43,479 nucleotides of DNA, taken from positions 1 to 43,479 of the IMG/VR virus record IMGVR_UViG_3300025131_000090. One strand, given 5' to 3'. Position 1 is the stretch's first letter, and the number at the start of each line of letters is the position of its first letter. Below are positions 34,401 through 43,295 of this stretch, one piece after another. Under the pieces are notes generated by a model. It did not search any database. It saw nothing but the letters and a program-made list of their open reading frames with translations, and was not told where the DNA came from. Made by a program: the position numbers and the translations under genes. Source of the DNA: a virus.

Positions 34401-37400
34401 TTATAAATCAGATACAAAAGAATATAGAGATTTTCTAAAAAAATATGACAAATCTATGGAAGCTTTGCGAAGAGTGACTGGAGATTTTGTACAAGTAGAA
34501 ACTAAAATACAATTAGACCAATTTAAAGATATAGCAAGCTCTATTAATGAAATGTACAGGTCAACATTTGCATTTGATGAACAGTTTATTAATGAATATA
34601 AAGAAGTAGTAGAAAGCAACCAATTTAATATAAAACAACTTTCAGATTTACAATCTATTGTAGACAAATTATATGTTGATGTTGATAAAAAAGAAAGAAA
34701 TCCCGTAGATAATAAAGAATTACATGATGATTTAATTTTAAAAATTAATAAAGTATTAAAAGACCCCCCATCTGGAATGGATAAAAATTTTGTGGCAAAT
34801 CTTGAAGATTTAAAAAGGAATATTGGGGATGAATTTCAAGACGAACAAACACTACGGGGAGTGACTACTGTTGGTAAGACTCTTCAAAATATTATAAATG
34901 ATTACGTACCTCAATATATGGCTCAAAATAGAGCTCTAGATAACATTTTGTTTAATAGTGAGTCCTTCTCAACGGATAGGATGCAATTTGTACCAAGAAA
35001 CGATAGGATGATTAAAAGGCTTATTGATTATTTAAATAAAAATTTCGATGTTGTAATGCCTGAAGCACCCAGTTTCAAACAAATTATTGATGAATATAAC
35101 AGGCATGGTAAAACATCAGAAGTTACTAAAAAACTTGTTAATCATTTAGAAGTCTGGGAAAGAGGATATAATGAAACGGAGTATTTTAAATCCCAAGCTG
35201 AAGAACAAGCAAGGTTTGGAGACCCCTCAACTTTATTTTCAAAAAAGCAACAAGATGTTTCTCCATCTAATATATCAGCTAGGTATGAAAGATATAATGA
35301 AAATCTAAGACATGATAATTTTAGAGAATTAACTGAAGCTCATTATGAAAATCACAGGTTGTCTTTATTTGCAGAAACACCAGCTGATAGAAAAATGTAT
35401 AGAAAAGCGGCTGAGGAATCTAGAGATAATATAAGAGATGAAGTAGAATCAGCTATATATGAAAAGCATGGAGTTGAAATAGGAGTTAATGAAAAAGATA
35501 TTCCTTCTAAATTAAAAGACGAATTAGAATCTTTTAGAAAAAATACATATTTACCTTTAATTCTTCAGCAGATGGGCCGTGAAATGGTTCCAACATTTAA
35601 ACTATATCAAGACAGTGATGGAGCTGGGCTTGAGATGTCAAAAACATTTGTAGGCAATGGATTACTTGCTGATTTTAGAGCAAGGATGAGGCAGATTGAT
35701 AATGAAGGCGTTATGGGCAAAGACGGATTTGATATTGTAATGCTTGAAAATAGTGGAGTATGGAAAGGAAATAAAATAAATGTAAATCAAATAAAAAATA
35801 TACAAGAATTAATTAATGAAGCTGTCATTACAACCGAATCGTATAATGCAGTCAAGCAAGGTCTTCAAGGGAAGGCAGACGAAGCTCAAGCAGCTTTTGA
35901 GCATAATAAGTATGTAGATAATTCAACATTCCAAAACCCTGTTAAGGTATCAGTTAGTCATAACGTTTCTTTAATAGTATCAAAAGGTCAACTTCAAGAT
36001 GGAAGATTAAATAGGCAATTCAAAAATTGGTATGATAATAAAATAGAACTTTTGAAAAAGAATAAGCCTGAAGGCTATGAAAGAACAATAAAACATTTTG
36101 AAATTATATACGGAGATTTTCTAAAAGACATCGTAGATAAAGATGGAAAAGATGTTGAATACAATACTCCTAAACCAGATATTAAACAAATGGTCAGAGC
36201 TATGTATTGGGATAGTTTATCTTCTGATGGTTTTAATGACGTAATAAACGCAGCTAATAATAGTCAGACTATGAATAGCCTTGGTTCAAGCTTTTTTAAA
36301 TACGTTGTTTTGGGAGAAGCTACCGGAGCTAAGACACAAGCTCAGCAAGAATTTTTAAGAATAGCATTAGAAGATGATAAAAAAATAAATATTTTAACTG
36401 ATAGACAAAAAGAAGCTATTAGCAATTATAAAGATAAAGATGGGTTTAATTTAGCTGGAATAGGTGATGAGATGGATGGAAGCCCTCTCAATGCTAATTA
36501 TATTGTGGAGAAGGCATTACAAGATATGGTAGATGGTGGTCAGGTGGCTAAAGATATGATTCCAAAAATTAAAGATGTTTTAAAAAGTTTAAATAGCTCA
36601 TCTGTTAATGCTCAATCTTATTTAGGACATGATGCTGCTAGCATACTATACTTACATAAAGGAAGAGATTCTGAAGATGCTAAGTTCGGTACAGCTGGAG
36701 TAAAACCAACTGGATGGTTTAATGATGGAGTTGAAAGCGTATTGCTTAAAACTAATTTTGTGTATGATAAGAAGATTGCAGATGTCATGCAAGAAGCGGA
36801 AATAGATATATTAACAAATCAATCAGCTCTAAAATCATTTTCAAAAGACCATATAGAAATAACTAAAAACGAAGTTGATGGGGCTTGGTTTAAAAAGAGA
36901 GACCCTCTCGGTATGGTAGAGCTTGCTTTGGGGCCTGGAAAAGTTAAAGAAAACAACATAGCTAAAATGAAACTTGAAAATTTATTTTTAGGTAAAGTTG
37001 AAGACCAAAAAACTCTAACAAATATTACATATGCATTAACAGACTTTATGAATGACGCTGGTTATCAATCGTACATGAGTAATTTTGTAGGTTATGAACA
37101 AAAATTAAAAAATAGACTAGGTAAATTAGGAGATGTTGTAATTGGGACTGGTGATAGGTATGCAAGTACAAATTATTTATTAAATCAATTAAAGGAGGCT
37201 GATGCATTATTTGAAAATTCTTCGGATGGATTAACCGAAATGATAATAAGAGCGGGAGCTGACCCTAATTCTCTTTTAGTTAACCCAGCTATACAGAGAA
37301 TAGCGGCAAGAGGGGTTATAAATGCTTTAAGAAAGCCTAAAACAGAAGGAGCCTCTTACTCAGTTTTAATTCCATATATAGAAGGCTCTATGCCTGTTTA

Positions 37401-40365
37401 TAGCAATATTGATGACCCAGCAAATAGAAAACAAATCATAGCTGGTGGTAAAAAACTTTCACATTTGGATGGTCAGGTTGTAGTGGATGATGTTTCTAAA
37501 GTTCAATATCTTGTAAATATAACTAAAGATGGTATAAATAGGGATGTTCAAATAGGAAGGCATAAGGATGAATGGACTATAGAAGACCCCTATGAAACAG
37601 TTGTTCTTGATGATTTAAAAAAAGAAATAAAAGTAATAAAGTCAAATGAAGATAAATATATAGGAAATGATTTAAAACTATATAAAATTCATGATGAATT
37701 AGCAAACCATAATAATACTACAAAATTAAAATCAAAATTATTCTTACACTCTCTATCTTTAAGGATGCCGAATCTAGGAGGAGATGTTGCTGTGCATAGA
37801 GTTGAAGGATTTTATGACCAAGAGCAGGGGAATGTTGTTGGTATAAATGCTTTTGATATAGCACTTATACACCAAGCTGACTTTGATGTTGATATGTCAT
37901 TTAGTTACAATTTAAAACCAACACAATTATCACATTCTGTTTATAATTTAGCTGGGGCTTCTCTCGATGCATATGTTTTCCCGTCAGATGATTTTTCAAT
38001 GGATTTTCTTGGGATGGGAGATAGAATGGGAAGAGCTGGTTCTGGGTATGAGACTGGAGATAATCTTGATACACATATACAGAACTTTCACCAATCTAAA
38101 AGGAATTTTGGGACTGTTAAAAAATTATCGACTCAAATATCAGCTTTAATGAGACAGCCGGATTTAATTAATATTCCAGACGTAGAAATGGTCAGACAAA
38201 AAGACAAGGCAGAGTATTCTACTTTTTTACAGGGTTATAAAAATACATTACAATCTATTATAGACGCAGTTAAAGTTCCAAATTGGGCAAGTAAAGCAGA
38301 TGCCAGCCTTATAAAGAAATATATATTGTTTGGAGGTGAGGGCATTTCCGAAAGTCTTAAAATAGATTTAAAGGGTACTGGGGATAATGCTTTTGCGAAT
38401 GATAATATAAGAAGAACTCAGGAAGAATTTAAAGGATTTTTCAAATTAGACAAGGATTTACCGAAAGACGAAAAAGAAATCATTAAAGATGCTTTAATTG
38501 AAATGGTTGATGTAATGTCTCTTCCCCAAAGAGTTTTGACTGATGTATGGGATGAGTCTGGTAGAAGACCACCAGATGCGAATGAAATTTCTCATATAAA
38601 AGGTGAGTTAGATGATTTTTATGATAGTCCTAATAAATACATATATGATAAATTAATTGATAGAAATTTTGGTAAAAAAGACAAACTCGCATCTATACAT
38701 AAGTTTTATTATGGAGATGTTTTAAATAACCTAGAAGATTGGAGAAAGGTTTGGAAAAATCCCAAACAATATGTTCCCAAGAGAGATTTTATTAATATAA
38801 ACCCAGATAATATTAAATTATTAAAAGACAATACGGTTGGTTCTTTTATTGTTTCTAGATTTAATAGCAGTCAAGCATCTCTTCAGGGATATTCAGATAA
38901 ATATACAAAACCTGATGGTTTGGATTCTAGAAATGCATCTAAAAGAATAATGCAAAGGATTGATGATGTTTCAGCTTTATCTAATTTAGATACTCATGAA
39001 AAGATAAGAACATTTTTAGATAATGATGAAAATATTAGTGGGACATTTCTTGATGAGTACTCTAATCACCTTAAAGGTGACCAAATTATTAATGAAAAGT
39101 ATGTAAGACAATCATCTCTTATGATGGCTAGCTTAAAACATGACCAAAGAAGCATTATGCATTATATTGAAAATGCAAATGCTAACGCTCCAAGTCGTCA
39201 AATTGAAAGAGCCTCTAGAAGATTGATGAGAACAGAAGCTTTGTTAGACCATATATCTAATAAACAAGCAGAACATATTGAGAAAATCGGTGAGAAGGAT
39301 GACTTTAGAGAGTATGGAGTTCAAAGAATGAAATTAGGTAGTTACAGACCAATTAAAAATCCTAGATTAAATAAAGATACTCATGTTTATAGGAAAGTTG
39401 TTAGAAATGGAAGAACGCATATGGAATATGCTGGCTGGATAAGACCCGGTGGCGATTATTCCTTTGATGCTGGTGAATATTATCTATTAAAAAATCCAGT
39501 TTCATACGAAGCTATGAATAAAAGAGAGTTTTTAGATGGATACTCATTCTTGTTTACTACTGGGGATGTGCAGATAGAACATTTATTTGGACATGCTAGT
39601 AAAAACCAGCAAGATAATTTCATTGAGAGCTGGGATAGTCTCAAAAGAACTATTGGGAGAATGACTTCTGAAACATTTAAACAAAATAAAAAGAACCCTT
39701 ATTATAAAGAAAATTGGCAACTTGCTAGGTATCAAGAAGATGCTATAATTAAAAACTTTATAGATAAAAATTTAAGATTTGTATCTGGCTCTAATGATAA
39801 GGGTGAAATAAACAGCACTTCAATCGCTAATTTAGCAAGATACATGATGAAACCTTCTATAGTACCGGGCAAATTCGTATTAGCTGACGCTGGGAATATT
39901 AGGCTACCATCTTTTAAAATTAATCAAAGAATGGTAAAAGCTGTTTCAAGATATTTAGTAGAAAATGGTCATAGGGATTTGTTTGAAAACATAATGAAAC
40001 AGTATGGTAATGAATACAGGAGAAGATTAGACAATATAATGCCAGAAGATACAGAATCTTATTTTAAAAGTAATTTTACAGATTATAAAGATGAGAATTT
40101 CTGGAGAAATTTAGATAATCCAGCTTTAGAATTGATGCAACATACTGGCCAGTTGTATAAGTTTCCTCATTTAAGAGCTCATTGGAGTGAACCATTATCA
40201 AGGAAGGCTGACGTGTCAAAAAATACTATTGACATACATGGTAATTTAAAATTGATATATAAATTTGGTACTTATGACCAAGTATTACAAAAAGAGCAGT
40301 ATGAATTTTTCTATGAAAAAGAAAAGTCAGTTAAAGAAAAACAAAAGGATTGTGGCAATGTATAG
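31426..40365 (+). CDS. Putative virion RNA polymerase (two-barrel, single-chain), 2979 aa
   Basis: A giant protein. Residues 1-60 are polar. Residues about 60-330 hold Gly/Ala-rich hydrophobic helices (VGALMWNALDSALIGVPGLA; ATFGAAVGQAAGFLVPMGWI) suited to membrane passage. Most of the rest is charged and helical. The core at about 1736-2156 has HDAASIL (D1736), GVKPTGWF (K1760), LLKTNF (K1775) and QSALKSF (K1803), which match the beta-like barrel. Then RMPNLGGDVAVHRVEGF (from R2113) and HQADFDVDMSF with D2152, D2154 and D2156 match the beta'-like barrel. The DxDxD triad binds catalytic Mg in multisubunit-type RNA polymerases, YonO, QDE-1 and crAss-like gp66. No T7-like polymerase motifs are seen. 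Location among ejection proteins implies packaging in the virion. Alternative: a degenerate polymerase relic within a polyvalent protein. Confidence 0.8.
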   Translation: MADSLTDKYIADLERKIRERNQSKSPSLNQPQQQGVSLYEQLSSEFVQEPDIVNNKKSGALHGVGALMWNALDSALIGVPGLAYEKATGEDRPYRLAIEGESDVEGLATFGAAVGQAAGFLVPMGWIGKGARAVVSATNKAGTARMIGHASTKGAQAAKGFGLSKEVAQKAISKGLNDSKLKGPIGPLSKYELSFEKMDEVQGTLRSSIFDSMAREFGADSPNKVRELHKIADVATNALKDNGVHINNVSKVVEKALNSTFSVSNQSKLTSYVARAAEQAVTFGTYNLLYDGFQSIAGEKDFDPVGDVTSALIFSSILPAIDLIGGGGKVHVMRQAKNLFKTTRDVKKRVRTGFYDDLSEKEVNGLLRILSRDNYLEDTLKAKATSYVSNTDTMIPKKKALKYLKEIYAKADIDSMWGAFRKEAKDDFTASLGRMFVGGLIFDLNVMLDYNLIRALPGDEILSHMLVGAAMSKIHRPLHNEPFRNLTNFDKRVRALEYFGLDAKSMEHYGMSFGTDVDMGATYSGLLENENVKQIENIFETDEHRQQQTGKNKKGEQVDVGKPVADRDNITRKHQLALYGHELYKMVALTRNISDPRADDSHIRLENLTENQIANIASKLSEIDVFINKKSQDDGKTEKLSIHNFDDFQEYTSGVALENIAIEHLKAIKDIADFEGMNLKYEPVDAFSIDKPFRLGSLDDVMASLENKRTKPENLPLRELHNIIAELKNAELIETYKETSDQRKQLENIENIENVEKYINERLQVLNDKIILTNYGENYHSMGKKYDFIDNPWLSEVKNYKNVKKRNSLFHIAEGSLHRLNESQRDLFNILQEQFGNKVPKISEGETVRVELPTDIKDSDKKKILDPYNDEGLISVQNQLNHLARIWGTGGQKSTGDLQVAKDGVVPWEDALSIIKKFNNQGYVITKEMADFQQRWHYARILRSPHITPRHIAIIESMKESGFANLKPRDGVNSVLEIPNRDAIKRGLVDDNYKSDTKEYRDFLKKYDKSMEALRRVTGDFVQVETKIQLDQFKDIASSINEMYRSTFAFDEQFINEYKEVVESNQFNIKQLSDLQSIVDKLYVDVDKKERNPVDNKELHDDLILKINKVLKDPPSGMDKNFVANLEDLKRNIGDEFQDEQTLRGVTTVGKTLQNIINDYVPQYMAQNRALDNILFNSESFSTDRMQFVPRNDRMIKRLIDYLNKNFDVVMPEAPSFKQIIDEYNRHGKTSEVTKKLVNHLEVWERGYNETEYFKSQAEEQARFGDPSTLFSKKQQDVSPSNISARYERYNENLRHDNFRELTEAHYENHRLSLFAETPADRKMYRKAAEESRDNIRDEVESAIYEKHGVEIGVNEKDIPSKLKDELESFRKNTYLPLILQQMGREMVPTFKLYQDSDGAGLEMSKTFVGNGLLADFRARMRQIDNEGVMGKDGFDIVMLENSGVWKGNKINVNQIKNIQELINEAVITTESYNAVKQGLQGKADEAQAAFEHNKYVDNSTFQNPVKVSVSHNVSLIVSKGQLQDGRLNRQFKNWYDNKIELLKKNKPEGYERTIKHFEIIYGDFLKDIVDKDGKDVEYNTPKPDIKQMVRAMYWDSLSSDGFNDVINAANNSQTMNSLGSSFFKYVVLGEATGAKTQAQQEFLRIALEDDKKINILTDRQKEAISNYKDKDGFNLAGIGDEMDGSPLNANYIVEKALQDMVDGGQVAKDMIPKIKDVLKSLNSSSVNAQSYLGHDAASILYLHKGRDSEDAKFGTAGVKPTGWFNDGVESVLLKTNFVYDKKIADVMQEAEIDILTNQSALKSFSKDHIEITKNEVDGAWFKKRDPLGMVELALGPGKVKENNIAKMKLENLFLGKVEDQKTLTNITYALTDFMNDAGYQSYMSNFVGYEQKLKNRLGKLGDVVIGTGDRYASTNYLLNQLKEADALFENSSDGLTEMIIRAGADPNSLLVNPAIQRIAARGVINALRKPKTEGASYSVLIPYIEGSMPVYSNIDDPANRKQIIAGGKKLSHLDGQVVVDDVSKVQYLVNITKDGINRDVQIGRHKDEWTIEDPYETVVLDDLKKEIKVIKSNEDKYIGNDLKLYKIHDELANHNNTTKLKSKLFLHSLSLRMPNLGGDVAVHRVEGFYDQEQGNVVGINAFDIALIHQADFDVDMSFSYNLKPTQLSHSVYNLAGASLDAYVFPSDDFSMDFLGMGDRMGRAGSGYETGDNLDTHIQNFHQSKRNFGTVKKLSTQISALMRQPDLINIPDVEMVRQKDKAEYSTFLQGYKNTLQSIIDAVKVPNWASKADASLIKKYILFGGEGISESLKIDLKGTGDNAFANDNIRRTQEEFKGFFKLDKDLPKDEKEIIKDALIEMVDVMSLPQRVLTDVWDESGRRPPDANEISHIKGELDDFYDSPNKYIYDKLIDRNFGKKDKLASIHKFYYGDVLNNLEDWRKVWKNPKQYVPKRDFININPDNIKLLKDNTVGSFIVSRFNSSQASLQGYSDKYTKPDGLDSRNASKRIMQRIDDVSALSNLDTHEKIRTFLDNDENISGTFLDEYSNHLKGDQIINEKYVRQSSLMMASLKHDQRSIMHYIENANANAPSRQIERASRRLMRTEALLDHISNKQAEHIEKIGEKDDFREYGVQRMKLGSYRPIKNPRLNKDTHVYRKVVRNGRTHMEYAGWIRPGGDYSFDAGEYYLLKNPVSYEAMNKREFLDGYSFLFTTGDVQIEHLFGHASKNQQDNFIESWDSLKRTIGRMTSETFKQNKKNPYYKENWQLARYQEDAIIKNFIDKNLRFVSGSNDKGEINSTSIANLARYMMKPSIVPGKFVLADAGNIRLPSFKINQRMVKAVSRYLVENGHRDLFENIMKQYGNEYRRRLDNIMPEDTESYFKSNFTDYKDENFWRNLDNPALELMQHTGQLYKFPHLRAHWSEPLSRKADVSKNTIDIHGNLKLIYKFGTYDQVLQKEQYEFFYEKEKSVKEKQKDCGNV
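36631..37893 (+). other. Catalytic core of the putative RNA polymerase
   Basis: Codons for D1736 to D2156. First barrel: HDAASIL, then KPTG, KTNF, and the SALK motif ending at K1803. Second barrel: the NPAIQRIAARGVINALR segment, then RMP...HRVEGF, and A-D-F-D-V-D. The order 'SA-K motif, then RxP, then DFDxD' is that of single-chain two-barrel polymerases. The spacing between K1803 and D2152 is about 350 residues. Confidence 0.78.
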
Positions 40366-43063
40366 TGTTTGTTCAAATGTAGGAGACCAAGAAAGAAATA
40401 CTAGAAATAGTCTTGGCAAGCTTCGTCAATTATTTAATGGTGATAATGTTGAAATAGATGGGAAAAAATATAATATTGGAGATTCTATTTCTAAGTATTA
40501 TGGGAAGACAGATTCTGATGGATTTGGGGAAAAGATGTTTGATGAAATTGTTTGGCGTTCAACTTATAAACCAGCTTTTGATTCTTATACCGATTTTAAA
40601 CCGGGTGACTTCAAAAGAATAAAAAATGAAATAATAAAAGAATCTAAGAATCTAAACAATCCTAAATTAAATTATCTAGAAAGATATGGGTTTGTTAGAA
40701 GAGGTGTAATGCAAAAATTTGCAGTTACTAAATATATGAATGATAAGATTAATCAAGTTGCTAGTTATGAACGTAATCAATTTCAAAAATATTTAAATAG
40801 TCACATTGAGATAACGGGATTATTAAGAGCAGAAATTTTAGCAAAAAATGGAAAATCTAAATATTGGCCATCTGAAATGACATGGAAAAAATTAGAGAAA
40901 TTAGAAAATGATTTAATTATTGCTACAAGTGACCCAAATAAGATTAATAGAGCACAGAATATTTCAGAAGAAATTGCAAAGTTACTGGATTCAGAAGGAG
41001 GTAAAGTTTTGGAAGACCTCAGGTTATTACTTGAGGGAGATGGTCATTTCGAAAAAAAATCAGTCAAAGTTGGTGGTGAAGAGGTTGAAAGATGGTTTAA
41101 AATTTTAAAAGAGAATACTGATGAGGGGAATATAGGAGATGAAGTTAGAGTTAGTGACAATATAGTTAAAGCCGCTAAAATATCAAGAAATTTATTAGAT
41201 GATATGGGCGATGTCATGATAAGTGGATTAGAACAACATAAAAAAGTAGTTAGACAATTTTATTTAAATACAAATGAATCTTTATTAACTGAGAGTGGGA
41301 CAAAAGTAAAAAGATATGAAAAAACAATTAATGAAGAAATAAAAAGAATAAAAGATGGCAAAAAAGGCGGTAAGTACTTTCCTCACTATCTTGTTGAAGC
41401 TATGATTAATATGGAAAGAGTAATGGATAGAGCTGAAAATCCAGAGTCAAGAGATATAAATAAAGATTTGCCAGAATTATCTGAGATTATTTCAGAAACT
41501 CATTTAAAAATGGGGACTCCTTCTTCAACTAAATTTAGAAAGTCTGTTCCTTATGAGAATTATCTTAAAAACCCTATCGGAGTTATGAGAAAATACTCAT
41601 TAGATGCTATTTCATTTAATAAAGCAAATTTTTTAAGGAATACATATCAAGAAGGACTGAGAAGGTTGCCAAGAGACGCTGATGTTGCTATTGGTTTAGA
41701 GAATTATCTTCAGGACACATTTACATTAGCAAATAAAGGATTTAATGACAGGCCTCAGTGGGTAAACAAAACAGTAAGAGCTTTAACTGGTTTTCAATTT
41801 TTAAGTAAACTTGGATTTGGGCTTGGGACAGCAGCTAGAAATACAATGTCTGGTCTTTATTTCGTTCAGGGAGTTGGTAATAGAGCTTTCTCAAAATATC
41901 TTTCTGATTACAGAAATCCAATTAATTCAGATATTGTTAAAAAAATAGAAGATGTAGAAAAAGAAATGGGATTTACTTTTGAAGATATATCGGCTCCTAT
42001 TTTTACTGAAGGATTAGTCCCGACTAAAGGAGTTCAAGTAAATGATTTAGATATTAGACAAGATGATAATGGGAATCACACTCTTCAATATAGAGATGGA
42101 AAAACATGGAAAGCTTTTGATTCAGCATTAACTGCAGCTACTGGTAAAGGTGCTATTTTTCAAAGAATGACTGAGAATAAATTAAGACAACATATGTTTA
42201 GATATTCTTTTATGACTAAATATAATGAATTAGTTAAAGGAGGGTTAAATGAATCTAAAGCCACTGGTAAAGCAAAGAGACATGCCGTAGACCAAGTTGG
42301 TAAATATGCTTTTGAATACTCAGCTAGTCAAAAAGCTCCAGTTGCAGGTGGAAGCGGTACTAAGTTGGGAGCCGCTGGACAAATCGCTTTTCAGTTTATG
42401 CACTATCCAATGTCTTTTTTACAACTTCAGTCTGAGGTTTTAAGAAAATCTAAAGATGCCGCTATTGCTGGTCAATGGAGTTCTCCAGACTTAGTAGTCC
42501 CATTAAGGTTTGCTGGCCTATATTTATTTACCGAATTAATGAGTGGTATAGCTAATTTAGACCTTCATAGGTTAATGGAAAATGATACAGTTGAAAGAAT
42601 CCAAACCTTAAAAAAAGCACTAGACGGAGAAGAAGATGTGAAAGGTCGTGGTTTTTTGGGGCCTACAATAAGTGATTTATATTTTTATGCAACTATGAAC
42701 GACTGGATGCAAACGCCAGACCATGTTGTAGCTGATATAATAGTTGGGTATAGTGATGCTTATGGTATGACAGATGAACAAAAAAGAGCTAGAATGATGT
42801 CTACTTTAAATGTTCAAGCTTCTAAGATTATAAATAAAGATTTAAAAGCTTTGAGAAATGGTAATGGCTGGGATGTCATGATGCATGAGTTTGGAGTTTA
42901 TCCTACTAAAGAAACTAGAGAAATGAGGAAAAAACAACCATATAAAACTATTTTCCCAGAGAAAAAAGATAAAAAGGAAAAAACTCCAGCTCAATTAAAA
43001 GCTCAAAAACGTATAGATAAGGATGTAGAATTAACAAAACTTTATCGAGCGATGGGTATTTAA
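40358..43063 (+). CDS. Large internal protein, probable partner or C-terminal half of the giant
   Basis: A 901-residue protein from the ATG at 40358, with AAAGGA 9 bases upstream, overlapping the giant's stop by 8 bases. An in-frame ATG at 40265 lies inside the giant gene and lacks support. The first 400 residues are charged and helical. The later part has ALTGFQFLSKLGFGLGTAAR, AFEYSASQKAPVAGGSGTKL, AAGQIAFQFMHYPMSFLQLQ and RFAGLYLFTELMSGIANLDL, a pattern found at the C-termini of giant phage polyvalent and ejection proteins, where amphipathic helices meet the membrane. It ends Lys-rich. Ejected with the giant is my inference. Confidence 0.65.
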   Translation: MYSVCSNVGDQERNTRNSLGKLRQLFNGDNVEIDGKKYNIGDSISKYYGKTDSDGFGEKMFDEIVWRSTYKPAFDSYTDFKPGDFKRIKNEIIKESKNLNNPKLNYLERYGFVRRGVMQKFAVTKYMNDKINQVASYERNQFQKYLNSHIEITGLLRAEILAKNGKSKYWPSEMTWKKLEKLENDLIIATSDPNKINRAQNISEEIAKLLDSEGGKVLEDLRLLLEGDGHFEKKSVKVGGEEVERWFKILKENTDEGNIGDEVRVSDNIVKAAKISRNLLDDMGDVMISGLEQHKKVVRQFYLNTNESLLTESGTKVKRYEKTINEEIKRIKDGKKGGKYFPHYLVEAMINMERVMDRAENPESRDINKDLPELSEIISETHLKMGTPSSTKFRKSVPYENYLKNPIGVMRKYSLDAISFNKANFLRNTYQEGLRRLPRDADVAIGLENYLQDTFTLANKGFNDRPQWVNKTVRALTGFQFLSKLGFGLGTAARNTMSGLYFVQGVGNRAFSKYLSDYRNPINSDIVKKIEDVEKEMGFTFEDISAPIFTEGLVPTKGVQVNDLDIRQDDNGNHTLQYRDGKTWKAFDSALTAATGKGAIFQRMTENKLRQHMFRYSFMTKYNELVKGGLNESKATGKAKRHAVDQVGKYAFEYSASQKAPVAGGSGTKLGAAGQIAFQFMHYPMSFLQLQSEVLRKSKDAAIAGQWSSPDLVVPLRFAGLYLFTELMSGIANLDLHRLMENDTVERIQTLKKALDGEEDVKGRGFLGPTISDLYFYATMNDWMQTPDHVVADIIVGYSDAYGMTDEQKRARMMSTLNVQASKIINKDLKALRNGNGWDVMMHEFGVYPTKETREMRKKQPYKTIFPEKKDKKEKTPAQLKAQKRIDKDVELTKLYRAMGI

Positions 43064-43103
43064 GTTTGAACCAACAGGAGCTACCCACCGCCCGTAAAGA
43101 AAA

Positions 43104-43295
43104 TTAATAACTCATTGTTATTCCTAATTCATATTTCTCAAACAGTATTATTTTAAAAACAATAGTTTTCATTTCATAATCCCTGTTATACATAAGAGAT
43201 ATTGGAAACATATTTATTTTTGCTATATAACTATCTAAGTCTTTATTGTTGAATCTTTTAGTCAGTATTCCAATTAAGTTGTTTCCTATTATCAT
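43104..43295 (-). CDS. Hypothetical leftward protein, 63 aa
   Basis: The ATG at 43295 has a strong AAGGGGAG site 6-7 bases upstream, and the ATG overlaps the upstream gene's TGA (ATGA), which supports real coding. It is small and rich in Ile/Phe/Lys (MIIGNNLIGILTKRFNNKDL; FKIILFEKYELGITMSY). No clear TM. It converges on the 901-aa gene with a 40-base gap. Likely early or regulatory by orientation; function unknown. Confidence 0.6.
   Translation of the reverse strand: MIIGNNLIGILTKRFNNKDLDSYIAKINMFPISLMYNRDYEMKTIVFKIILFEKYELGITMSY

Noticed and set aside
40265-40357. N-terminal extension of the 901-aa protein from ATG 40265
   Set aside because: It lies inside the giant gene and lacks a ribosome binding site, while ATG 40358 has AAAGGA at good spacing.
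31426-40365. N4/T7-type single-subunit RNA polymerase
   Set aside because: The visible catalytic motif is DFDVD with a preceding SALK, which belongs to two-barrel polymerases, and no T7-family motifs are visible.
43086-43095. CACCGCCCGT, identical to the 16S rRNA decoding-site core
   Set aside because: Only ten bases match and the flanks do not follow rRNA; no rRNA fragment is present.
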